NCBI RefSeq assembly: GCF_027625995.1
Contig: NZ_CP115396.1
Span: 4,588,501 to 4,652,500, forward strand
Direction: 5' to 3'
DNA: 64,000 bases
Source: Hymenobacter yonginensis
Lineage (GTDB): Bacteria; Bacteroidota; Bacteroidia; Cytophagales; Hymenobacteraceae
The first letter of the stretch is position 1. Every line of letters begins with the position of its first letter. This document shows, piece after piece, positions 52,590 to 60,065 of the stretch. The notes below the pieces were generated by a model. It saw nothing but the letters and a program-made list of their open reading frames with translations, was not told the DNA's origin and ran no database searches. Made by a program: the position numbers and the translations under genes.

Positions 52590-52703
52590 TATATGCCCCG
52601 CCGCCGGATGGCTGGTCGGGTAGGAATTGGCACCTTTCGCGCGGTCGAAGGTTGCCAGTGGGTCAGGGAGCCTATTCTCTCGCCACTTCTGTATAAATCC
52701 TAT
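52590..52703 (-). ncRNA. SAM riboswitch (SAM-I clan)
   Basis: On the minus strand from about 52703: TTATAC-AGAAGTGGCGAGAG then CTCCCTGACCCACTGGCAAC, C, TTCG..., GAAAGGTGCCAATTCC. The core motifs GGCAACC, GGTGCCAATTCC and the first part AGAAGTGGCGAGAG fit the SAM-I consensus. Both P1 strands can be seen: GG-TTTATA at the 5' end and TATAACC at the 3' end. It lies directly before a Cys-rich frame and metY, as expected for a SAM-responsive methionine operon. Sub-class (SAM-I versus SAM-I/IV-like) is not settled. Confidence 0.8.
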
Positions 52704-52747
52704 GAAAACTTCCCCGCCGCGAGCGGGGGAGTACCGGGTTGGTGTTG

Positions 52748-52779
52748 CAAAGGTATAGGCGCAGTTTTGATATCTGCAA
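52748..52779 (-). promoter_or_regulatory. Promoter of the metY-metX-hom operon
   Basis: TACCTTTG on the minus strand (52755-52748) with TTG (52779-52777) at 21 bases, slightly more than the usual 19. A short GC-rich hairpin (CCCGCTCGCGGCGGG) lies between the probable start and the riboswitch. Confidence 0.6.
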
Positions 52780-53060
52780 CAGCTACCGGTTATTTTTTTT
52801 GGCGCAAGCAAAAGAACGCCGTTTGCGCGCTCCTGATGGCTGTATCTGTAGTGGAGGTTGTGTGTATGTGTCTGATGATTTGATTTATATGCTTGATGAC
52901 TTATTCGGCTAGTCGGAGTTGCCGGCTTCTGTAATCCCCCGGTATGGCCCCGGCTACTGCCGCTGCAGCGGTAGTGGTAGCTGAAAATGCCGCCGCTGGC
53001 CAGCCGGTTTACGGGTGCGAAACCAGCCTGCTCAGCGGCCAAAGCGGCAGGAAAAGACAC
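52780..53060. other. Intergenic region between the met promoter and the LysM gene
   Basis: It contains an AT-rich stretch (ATTTTTTTTGGCG) and a palindrome built on CCGCTGCAGCGG at about 52961-52972. I see no gene and no known element. The long minus-strand open frame through here is without protein-like pattern. Confidence 0.3.
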
Positions 53061-53090
53061 AAAAAAAGCCGCCCTTTGCAAGGCGGCTTT
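53061..53090 (-). terminator. Rho-independent terminator of the LysM gene
   Basis: Stem AAAGCCGCC (53065-53073) pairs with GGCGGCTTT (53082-53090), with A7 on the plus strand that is T7 on the minus strand. It lies 27 bases after the stop. Confidence 0.85.
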
Positions 53091-53117
53091 TAGAATATTT
53101 CCTGGAAAAGGAAACGG

Positions 53118-53396
53118 CTATTCTTTGGGCAGGGTCAGTACCTGGCCGATTTCGATTTTGTCGGGGTCGGCGCCGATGATGGCTTTGTTGGCTTCGTATA
53201 TCTGCTTCCATTTGGTGCCGTCGCCGTAGTGGTTGCGGGCAATTTTAGAGAGCGAGTCGCCGCTTACTACCGTGTAGGTTTCGCCAGCGGCGGCGTTGGC
53301 ATTGCCGAAGAAGTCGGTGTCACCGGTAGCAGCGGGCTTAACGGGTTCAACGGGTTTTTTTTCGCCTTCGTTCGAGAGAAAATCAAAGAGTCCCAT
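53118..53396 (-). CDS. LysM-domain protein
   Basis: 92 residues: a short N-terminal tail (MGLFDFLSNEGEKKPVEPVK) and one LysM at the C-terminus (YTVVSGDSLSKIARNHYGDG, with YEANKAIIGADPDKIEIGQV). The layout resembles the cytosolic LysM/BON family of YgaU-like stress proteins, but the BON domain is missing. No signal peptide. It is followed by a terminator. Function not established. Confidence 0.88.
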   Translation of the reverse strand: MGLFDFLSNEGEKKPVEPVKPAATGDTDFFGNANAAAGETYTVVSGDSLSKIARNHYGDGTKWKQIYEANKAIIGADPDKIEIGQVLTLPKE

Positions 53397-53630
53397 AGTC
53401 GTGCGTTGGGTTGGAAGAGTGGGAAAAGAGCCGACTACCAGCTTCAGGGCCTGTCGTGTGGCTTCTTACGCCAAGATCCGCAATAAGTTATCAGGCCATA
53501 TATATCAGCTGTAAACATCTTGCCGCAACCTCCCGTAAGAAGCGCAACACTGGGGTTGCCAGTGGTCAGCCGGCACCCTCCGGCTCAGGCAAAACACGCT
53601 TTCCATCTCTCAACCATTTCACGGAATTCC

Positions 53631-54047
53631 ATGAAAACTCTCTCCCATCCGTTCCGCTACCTGGCCAGCCTCCTGATGCTCGTGTCGTTGTTTGCCGCCT
53701 CGTGTGGCAGCAAGGAAGGCAAAGTAGAAGGCGTAAACATGCTCTACGGCACGCAAAGCAAAGTCTGGAAAACGGATAAAGAACTGAGCGCCGCCGGCGA
53801 CAAAGTAAAGCAGACCGATGCCCAGGAAGATGAGCGCATCACCTTCTTCGCCAACGGCCAGTACAACATGACCTCGCCCGCTGGTGCCGTAAACGGCAAG
53901 TACACGTTCGATCAGGCCGGTAAAACCATCACCATGACCCCCGATGGCGCTGCCCAGAGCAACACGTTCAACGTAGTAACCCTCACCGACGACAAGCTGA
54001 CGCTGAAAAGCGCCGCCGGTGCTGAGCTGCGTCTCGAGAAGGAGTAA
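53631..54047 (+). CDS. Small lipoprotein (lipocalin-like)
   Basis: 138 residues. Lipoprotein signal MKTLSHPFRYLASLLMLVSL with lipobox AASC. The mature part has beta-strand pairs QSKVWKTDKELSAAGDKV, FFANGQYNMTSPAGAVNGKY TFDQAGKTITMTPDG, consistent with a small lipocalin-like barrel, as in DUF4923/lipocalin-like proteins. The start at 53631 is best; an upstream start would precede it with a non-hydrophobic stretch. Function unknown. Confidence 0.8.
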   Translation: MKTLSHPFRYLASLLMLVSLFAASCGSKEGKVEGVNMLYGTQSKVWKTDKELSAAGDKVKQTDAQEDERITFFANGQYNMTSPAGAVNGKYTFDQAGKTITMTPDGAAQSNTFNVVTLTDDKLTLKSAAGAELRLEKE

Positions 54048-54085
54048 GCTCCTGCAACCGGTTTGAAAAAGCCGTCTGAAAACAC

Positions 54086-54122
54086 AGAAAAGCCCTTCTG
54101 CCCCGTGCGGAAGGGCTTTTTT
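54086..54122 (+). terminator. Rho-independent terminator after the lipoprotein gene
   Basis: Stem AGCCCTTC pairs with GAAGGGCT, with flanking AAAA and TTTTTT, in 54086-54122. Confidence 0.85.
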
Positions 54123-54282
54123 GTTTTCAGGCCTCTCGGATGGCGCTGTTGCCGGTGCGCTAGGTGTAGGTGTAGCTACCTGCACCTTAGCAGTCAGGTA
54201 GCTGATAGTATAGTGGAGAGTATCCGGAATAGCTTATGTAGTTTGGCGGCAGAATTATTACTCCCTGAATTACTTGATTGTT

Positions 54283-56886
54283 ATGCCTGTGAATTTCCGG
54301 TTGCTGGCCGCCTGCTGCCTGCTCACCGCCGCTACGGCTCCGGCCCTGGCCCAACCCACAACCCCCGCCACCACGGCTCCGGCAGCCGCCCCGCTGCTCA
54401 CCCATGCCATCCGCAGTATCAATCCCGCCGACACCGACTTCTCGGACCTGGAGTTTCTGCGCCAGGAAATTGGCGGGGCGCGGGTGGTGATGCTGGGCGA
54501 GCCCACCCATGGCGTGGGCACGGCCACTGAGGCCAAAATCCGGCTGATTCGGTTCCTGAAGGAACGAATGGGCTTTACCACGGTGGCCTTCGAAAGTGGC
54601 TTCTATGCCCTGGACCGTGCCGAGCGGGAAATCCAGCGGGGCGCGCCGGTACCGGCGGCCATTTCGGCCTCGGTGTATCCGGTCTGGACCCAGACGCAGG
54701 AGTTTCAGGCCATGCTGCCGCTGCTGGGCAAAGGCGGCTTGCGCGTCACCGGTTTCGACTCGCAGGTGAGTTGGAACGACGACGAGATGCTTGAGGAACT
54801 GGAAGTGTTCCTCAAGCCCGAAAAAGGTGCCGACGGCATTGCCTACGACTACCTCGACGAGTGCGTGAGCATGATGGGCGAGCATAACATCTTCCCACCC
54901 TCGCACCAGATTCTGCTCTTTGATATGCAGCTGGGGAAGGCCCGCAAGCTGCTGACCAAAGTAGCGGCCGGCCCCGATGCCCGGCGGCGGGAGCGGGCCA
55001 CCTTCTGGCTGCAACAGGTACGCAGCCTGCAAGCTTTAGCGCACGATTACGCCACCAACGACCCGGCCGTGAAAGACTCCGCTGAGTTCAAGGCCAAAGA
55101 CAGCAACGCCCGCGACGCCCAGATGGCCGATAACCTACTATGGTATCTGCGCCAGCACCCACAGGAAAAGGTGGTCTGCTGGGGCGCTATCGGGCACCTG
55201 GCCGGCAAAGTGATCGGACTGGAACAACCGGAGCTGCAGGAGTTCAAGCCCATGGGCCAGACCGTGAAAGCGGCGCTGGGCCCCGAGGCGGTGTATGTGC
55301 TCAGCACGCTGGCCGGCGGCGGCACCCACGGCTTCGGCTACTGGGGCAAGCACCAGCTGGTGCCACCGCCCGCCTCCGGTTCTCTGGAAGCCGACCTGCT
55401 TGCCCAGGGGCAGGACTACAGCTTCATTAGCCTCAAGCACGACGCGCCTAGCCGCCGCCTGACCACGCATGCATTCGAGTTTCTGCCGGTTGCCGGCCCT
55501 TGGAGCGAGGCCGTGGATGGGTTTCTGTTCCTGAAAACCATTGAGCCGCCGCACGCCGCTACGGGTATTGTCGCGGATGCTACACCAGCGGCGGCCGAAA
55601 CACCCGCCAACCAGCCGCCGGGCCGGTTGGGCCAGCAGAATGCCGCTACCCAGCGCCCCGTTGCCAAAACCGGCGCGGCTTTCCCTCTCAGCGGTGTGGT
55701 GCTCGACCGCAAAACCGGGCAGCCAGTGCCCTTTGCCACGGTGGCCGTGCCCGCCCGCAGCGCCGGTACCGTGACGGATGCGCAGGGCCGGTTCCGGCTG
55801 GAAGTGCGCCGGGGTGAGTTGGTGCAGATCAGCAGCATCGGCTACGAGCCGGCTACGCTGGTGGCGGCAGCTGGTTCCGCGCTGCAGGTGCGCCTCGCGC
55901 CGGCTGCTTTTGCTTTGGCCGATGTGCGCGTGAGTGCCCAGTCGCAGGACCCGAAGCGGATTATGAAAAAGGTGATTAAGGCTGCGGAAACCAACTACGA
56001 GCGGCAGGATTACACCCAGCAGGCCTACACCCGGCGGCGGGCCATCAACTTTGATACGCTACGAAGCGACGTGGAGTATACCAGTCAGCTATGGACTCCA
56101 GCTGGTTATCATAACTGGGGTGGCGGCTTTCTGATGATGGAGCCAACACCAATCGAACAGGTGCAGCAGAAGAACGATCTGGCTCAGGTAGTTTCCGCTA
56201 CGCGACCTGCTACTCTTGAGGAAGGCGGCCATGGGTTTGCGGGCGGCTTCGATCCAGTGCGTATTTCGCCATTGTTCAAGAACAGTATGCTGGGCAAGTA
56301 CCAGCTGCGCCTGGATACTATTGAGCAACGTGACGGGCAATCGGTATACGTGATTCGCTTCGCGGCCAAGCGCGCTAGCCACCGGGCTACTGGTATGTAT
56401 CTGACGGCAGGCTACTCCGGTCGGGTTTATGTGCGCCAGGACAATTACGCGGTAGTACGCTACGAAGCCTTGTGGCAGGATGATACCATCCAAAACAACT
56501 CGATTGCGCGCAAATACTATGGTCGGGGCAATACGATTGCCCGCCTCTACGACCGGGTGTATACGACAAGTCGCACGACCCATGTGGTCATGTATCAGCA
56601 GGCGGTAAATGGCCGGTACTATGCGGCTGGCAGTATTGCCCAAGCTGCTTCTATCGGACGCGTGCTGGGCAATTCTCCCTTCCACGGTCAGCTGACCTGC
56701 GAGGTATACTTCACGCCCCCCAAGTTGGTAAATGCGGCTGAAATACCGGATCCGAAGCTAAAGGGTGACTTGGGTGGTGGTGGCCGTTGGCAGCTCGCCA
56801 AAGTGCCTTACCGCCCTGAGTTCTGGCAAACCTACCAGCGCCCCGTGCCCGCCGAGCCGGCCCCGACGCTGGAGGCGGGCAAGTAA
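54283..56886 (+). CDS. Erythromycin-esterase-like protein fused to a CarboxypepD-regulatory domain
   Basis: 867 residues. Signal peptide MPVNFRLLAACCLLTAATAP. Residues about 35-420 form an erythromycin-esterase-type domain with VVMLGEPTHGVGTATEAKIR (acid/base Glu-His pair), TVAFESGFYALDRAEREIQR and VVCWGAIGHLAGKVIG (second His). Residues about 465-555 form a carboxypeptidase-like regulatory beta domain (LSGVVLDRKTGQPVPFATVA), followed by a LolA-like C-terminal part (about 570-850). From about 55960 on the DNA is less GC-rich (one counted line 52% versus 63% in the first half). A mosaic origin is possible. No resistance is implied; many family members act on other esters. Confidence 0.88.
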   Translation: MPVNFRLLAACCLLTAATAPALAQPTTPATTAPAAAPLLTHAIRSINPADTDFSDLEFLRQEIGGARVVMLGEPTHGVGTATEAKIRLIRFLKERMGFTTVAFESGFYALDRAEREIQRGAPVPAAISASVYPVWTQTQEFQAMLPLLGKGGLRVTGFDSQVSWNDDEMLEELEVFLKPEKGADGIAYDYLDECVSMMGEHNIFPPSHQILLFDMQLGKARKLLTKVAAGPDARRRERATFWLQQVRSLQALAHDYATNDPAVKDSAEFKAKDSNARDAQMADNLLWYLRQHPQEKVVCWGAIGHLAGKVIGLEQPELQEFKPMGQTVKAALGPEAVYVLSTLAGGGTHGFGYWGKHQLVPPPASGSLEADLLAQGQDYSFISLKHDAPSRRLTTHAFEFLPVAGPWSEAVDGFLFLKTIEPPHAATGIVADATPAAAETPANQPPGRLGQQNAATQRPVAKTGAAFPLSGVVLDRKTGQPVPFATVAVPARSAGTVTDAQGRFRLEVRRGELVQISSIGYEPATLVAAAGSALQVRLAPAAFALADVRVSAQSQDPKRIMKKVIKAAETNYERQDYTQQAYTRRRAINFDTLRSDVEYTSQLWTPAGYHNWGGGFLMMEPTPIEQVQQKNDLAQVVSATRPATLEEGGHGFAGGFDPVRISPLFKNSMLGKYQLRLDTIEQRDGQSVYVIRFAAKRASHRATGMYLTAGYSGRVYVRQDNYAVVRYEALWQDDTIQNNSIARKYYGRGNTIARLYDRVYTTSRTTHVVMYQQAVNGRYYAAGSIAQAASIGRVLGNSPFHGQLTCEVYFTPPKLVNAAEIPDPKLKGDLGGGGRWQLAKVPYRPEFWQTYQRPVPAEPAPTLEAGK

Positions 56887-56930
56887 GCATCCGCCGGCAG
56901 ACTGGTTGCCGGACGGCCGTATATTGCCTG

Positions 56931-58088
56931 ATGGCAGCAGTGCAGTTGCCCAACCTCAGGGCTCTTTTTATGGCTTTTTCCCTCCGCAACGCGTTTCAGG
57001 TGGCCGCTACGTCGGCCGAGCTGGCCCACTTCCGGCAGGCGGCCTGGCGGCTGTACCAGCCCGCCGTACCGGTGCCGGTGCAGGCGTTTGGGCAGGCGTG
57101 GCAGCTGCGGCCGGGCCTCACATTTACGCCGTTTGCCAACGCAGTGCGCTGCAATGCGCACTGCGCTTTCTGCTCGGAAGAGTTGCAGCGCGACGCCGAC
57201 CACCGCCTCACGGCCAAGCGTCTGATTGATGACTACCCGGCGTATTTCAAGCGGTTGGCCGATGTGCTGCGGCCTTTTCGGGGCTTTCCGCTGGGGTTGA
57301 GTTTGTCGGGTCTGGAGGCGACGGCCGAGCCGCGCTGGCTGCGCGACCTGCTGGTTTGCCTGCGCGGGCTGGAGCAGGAGGGCGTAGTGTTTGACGAGAA
57401 GGTGCTCTACACCAACGGTAGCGGCCTGGCCACCAGCCCTGATCTGGGGTTGGCTTTGCAGGATTTCGGGCTGACCCGATTGGAACTCTCCCGCTGCCAC
57501 CCCGACGAAGCAGTGAACCAAGGCATCATGCGCTTCAACCGCAACCAGCCCATCCGGCACAACGCCGTGTACGAGGCCACCGTGCGGTGGCTGCACGCGC
57601 ATTTGGCTATCAAAAACTCGTGCATCCTCACCCGCGCTGGCGTGGCCACGTTGCCTGATGTAGAGCAATATTTGGCGTGGGCGGCTGGGTTGGGGGTGCG
57701 ACAGGTGGTGTTCCGGGAGCTGAGCCGGCTGGAAGGTAGCTATCTGCCTAACGTGTTTACGGAGTGGATTGAAGCCCAGCGGGTGCCCATCGAGCCCCTG
57801 CTGGCGGCCGTGGTACCCTCGCTGGAAAACCCGCGGGCCGGCTGGCAGTATGCGGGCAGCACCTTCGGATACTATTATTATAACGAGCACTACCGCTATC
57901 AGGGCCTTGATGTCATCTTCGAAACCTCCAGTTATCCCGCCCTGCAGGCCGCTACCGCCACGGATGTCGTGCAGAAGCTTATCCTGCACTCCGACGGCAC
58001 GCTTTCCGGCGACTGGGACCCGCAAAGCCGGGTATTGAGCTGTATGGCGGCCCCGCAGATTGTGGAGACCTTGTCAGACAAAGCGTAA
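56931..58088 (+). CDS. Radical SAM protein of unknown role
   Basis: 385 residues. The CxxxCxxC iron-sulfur ligands are Cys74, Cys78 and Cys81 in FANAVRCNAHCAFCSEELQR. Then GFPLGLSLSGLEATAEPRWL fits the SAM-binding GGE-type region (here SGLEAT). No SPASM or extra cluster motif is evident. ATGs at 56931 and 56970 are both possible starts. The next gene (58169) encodes a nucleotidyltransferase-like protein 80 bases on. No RiPP precursor or known pathway partner is nearby. Substrate unknown. Confidence 0.9.
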   Translation: MAAVQLPNLRALFMAFSLRNAFQVAATSAELAHFRQAAWRLYQPAVPVPVQAFGQAWQLRPGLTFTPFANAVRCNAHCAFCSEELQRDADHRLTAKRLIDDYPAYFKRLADVLRPFRGFPLGLSLSGLEATAEPRWLRDLLVCLRGLEQEGVVFDEKVLYTNGSGLATSPDLGLALQDFGLTRLELSRCHPDEAVNQGIMRFNRNQPIRHNAVYEATVRWLHAHLAIKNSCILTRAGVATLPDVEQYLAWAAGLGVRQVVFRELSRLEGSYLPNVFTEWIEAQRVPIEPLLAAVVPSLENPRAGWQYAGSTFGYYYYNEHYRYQGLDVIFETSSYPALQAATATDVVQKLILHSDGTLSGDWDPQSRVLSCMAAPQIVETLSDKA

Positions 58089-58168
58089 GCGGGCCAGGGA
58101 AGCGCGGCAAATCCAGCCGCCCGCCTCTGCCGACTCTCTGCAACCCAAGCTGATTTTATTTCTTCTCG

Positions 58169-58654
58169 ATGACGGCCACCCACGAACAACGTTATCTGCG
58201 CACGCTCCACGAGCTGGTGGCGGCGGGGATAGTATTTGGGGTGCTAGGCACGTTTGCGCTGCGCTGCCAGGTGCCCGCGCTTCCGCGCCGTCTGGTGGCC
58301 GACTGCGACATTCAACTGCCGTTCGAAGTCGGTAACCTGACCCGGCTGGTGTGCTGCCTGCAGGCGGCTGGCTGGGAGGTGAGAATGTGGGACGAGCCGG
58401 TGGCGCTGCCGCTGTCGGCCGGGCAACTGGCTGGAAAATATTATCTGCGCGCCCGAAAAGCCGGGGCCATCCTCGACTGCACCTACGAAAACGCGCTCCT
58501 GGGCTGGCCCGAATTCTGGGCGCGCTGCCACTGGCAGCAAGGGCTGCCGTTGCTGGATAAAGAAGCCGTGTTGCGGCAAAAAGCCTTGGTCAACCGTCCG
58601 GCCGACCGGCGGGTACTTCGCTGGATGCAGCAGGCCCGCAGCTCGGCCAAGTAA
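58169..58654 (+). CDS. Nucleotidyltransferase-fold protein
   Basis: 161 residues with the NTase-fold signature: VFGVLGTFALRC, then LVADCDIQLPF with Asp45-x-Asp47, and later GAILDCTYENALLG with a third Asp at about 103, at the place expected of the DxD...D metal site. The rest, KYYLRARKAG and LPLLDKEAVLRQKALVNRPA, matches aminoglycoside- or MNT-type NTase families. It lies just after the radical SAM gene, on the same strand. A role in resistance or a toxin-antitoxin pair is not shown. Function unknown. Confidence 0.8.
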   Translation: MTATHEQRYLRTLHELVAAGIVFGVLGTFALRCQVPALPRRLVADCDIQLPFEVGNLTRLVCCLQAAGWEVRMWDEPVALPLSAGQLAGKYYLRARKAGAILDCTYENALLGWPEFWARCHWQQGLPLLDKEAVLRQKALVNRPADRRVLRWMQQARSSAK

Positions 58655-58674
58655 TGGAATGGCTGGCTACAAGG

Positions 58675-59754
58675 CTATAGCACCTGCTCCGCCTTCCTCT
58701 TGCCGTAGATGCGCGTCACCCAGCGGGGCAGGAACACCGCGCCCAGCACCAAGTAGAGGTAGTACGTGACGATGCGGTAGAGCAGCACCATGAAGTTGGT
58801 CATGGTGGCCGTGCCGATGAACTTGCCGAAGAACGTGGGAAACGCGCCCTCGGCAATGCCCGCGCCGCCGGGCGTAATGGCAATCAGCAGGATGACTTTG
58901 TAAGTGAGGTTGCGGCCGAAAATCAGCCAGAACTCCGGCCAGCTCACGTCGATAAACGCCGCAATCAGGCAGCCGATAACCAGGTAGCGGGCCGTCCAGA
59001 CGAAGGCCGTGCTGAGGGCCGCGCGCAGCCAGTAGGCGCGGCCGTTGTTGCGCAGCTCCCCCGAGGCCAGCACCATTTCGTTGCCCATCTTATAGGCCTT
59101 GTTGCGCCAGCGGCGCAGGCCGCGCATCGAAAACAGCCGCACCAGCAGCCGCTTCACCGACTGCGGATTGATGAAGATGGCATACAGCATCAGCAGCGCG
59201 TACACCGTCACGAACACGTAGCTCAATATAAACCCGATGCGCAGCGTGGCCACTAGCCCGCCCTGCAGGGCCTCGTGCGGATACAGCGCGTCGCCCCCGA
59301 TGAGCACCACCAGCGGCACGGCCAGCACATAATACAGGTTGTCGAGCATGGCCGTGGCCATGATGTAGGCCACCGATTTGCCCAGCGGAATGCCCTCCTT
59401 GTGCAGCAGCACCGGCGCCACGGCCGTGCCGCCCACCGCCGAGGGCAGCACGCATGACGAGAATTCCCAGAGCATAATCACATCGAGGGCGGCGCGCCAG
59501 CTCAGCACCCGCTGGGTGAGGTAGCGGATGCGGTACACGTAGCCGGCGTCGCGGGCCACCAGCACCACCAGCATCAGCAGCAGCCAGAGCGGCTTGGCGT
59601 TTGCCAGGGGGGCCAAGTCGCCGGGCTTGTAGCTGCGCCAGAACATGAAGCCCACCACGCTCAGGCCGATGAGCACCGGCAGCACAATCCGCGAGGGGCG
59701 GAGCTTGTCGAGCAGCTGCTGGTCTTCGGACTGGGTTTCGGTTAGCTGGGGCAT
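58675..59754 (-). CDS. Flippase-like membrane protein (LPG_synthase_TM/UPF0104)
   Basis: About 359 residues with around nine membrane helices, from MPQLTETQSEDQQLLDKLRP at 59754. It has WEFSSCVLPSAVGGTAVAPV LLHKEGIPLGKSVAYIMA and LLIAITPGGAGIAEGAFPTF, the hallmark of the YbhN/AglD/MprF N-terminal transporter family. Such proteins move or scramble lipid-linked substrates. The upstream in-frame extension runs through a family B palindrome and is not gene. Substrate unknown. Confidence 0.9.
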   Translation of the reverse strand: MPQLTETQSEDQQLLDKLRPSRIVLPVLIGLSVVGFMFWRSYKPGDLAPLANAKPLWLLLMLVVLVARDAGYVYRIRYLTQRVLSWRAALDVIMLWEFSSCVLPSAVGGTAVAPVLLHKEGIPLGKSVAYIMATAMLDNLYYVLAVPLVVLIGGDALYPHEALQGGLVATLRIGFILSYVFVTVYALLMLYAIFINPQSVKRLLVRLFSMRGLRRWRNKAYKMGNEMVLASGELRNNGRAYWLRAALSTAFVWTARYLVIGCLIAAFIDVSWPEFWLIFGRNLTYKVILLIAITPGGAGIAEGAFPTFFGKFIGTATMTNFMVLLYRIVTYYLYLVLGAVFLPRWVTRIYGKRKAEQVL

Positions 59755-59832
59755 CGGAAACGGAAAACGGGTGGGTCGGGTAAAGGTACGGATTTGGGTA
59801 GGGGAGCGGTGGTAGAATAAATGACCGGCGGC

Positions 59833-59919
59833 AGTAGCGCGAACTTTGTAGTTCGCGTCCCCGCGCCGTTCGGACAGTTGCAACGGCGCGGAGGCGCGAA
59901 CTACAAAGTTCGCGCTACT
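59833..59919. repeat. Family B palindrome with inner stem
   Basis: Arms 59833-59857 and 59895-59919 are perfect inverted copies (AGTAGCGCGAACTTTGTAG then TTCGCG). A second inner stem CCGCGCCGTT / AACGGCGCGG lies within the loop. The rest of the 311-base space to dxs holds only a possible TAACTTTG -7 element at 59964-59971. Confidence 0.92.
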
Positions 59920-60065
59920 ACCGCCCGCTGCTCCCCACATCAACCGCCGGAACGGAAAACCCGTAACTTTGTCTGCGGCACTCCCTGCGGAAGGCAGAAA
60001 CCATAACCTTCTGCTTCCGTTACCTGTTGCCACGCTACTAATATCCCTTTTCCTACCCCCGAAGC

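Noticed and set aside
59755-60033. N-terminal extension of the LPG_synthase_TM gene
   Set aside because: It translates through a family B palindrome and has no membrane or signal pattern; the conserved protein begins at 59754.
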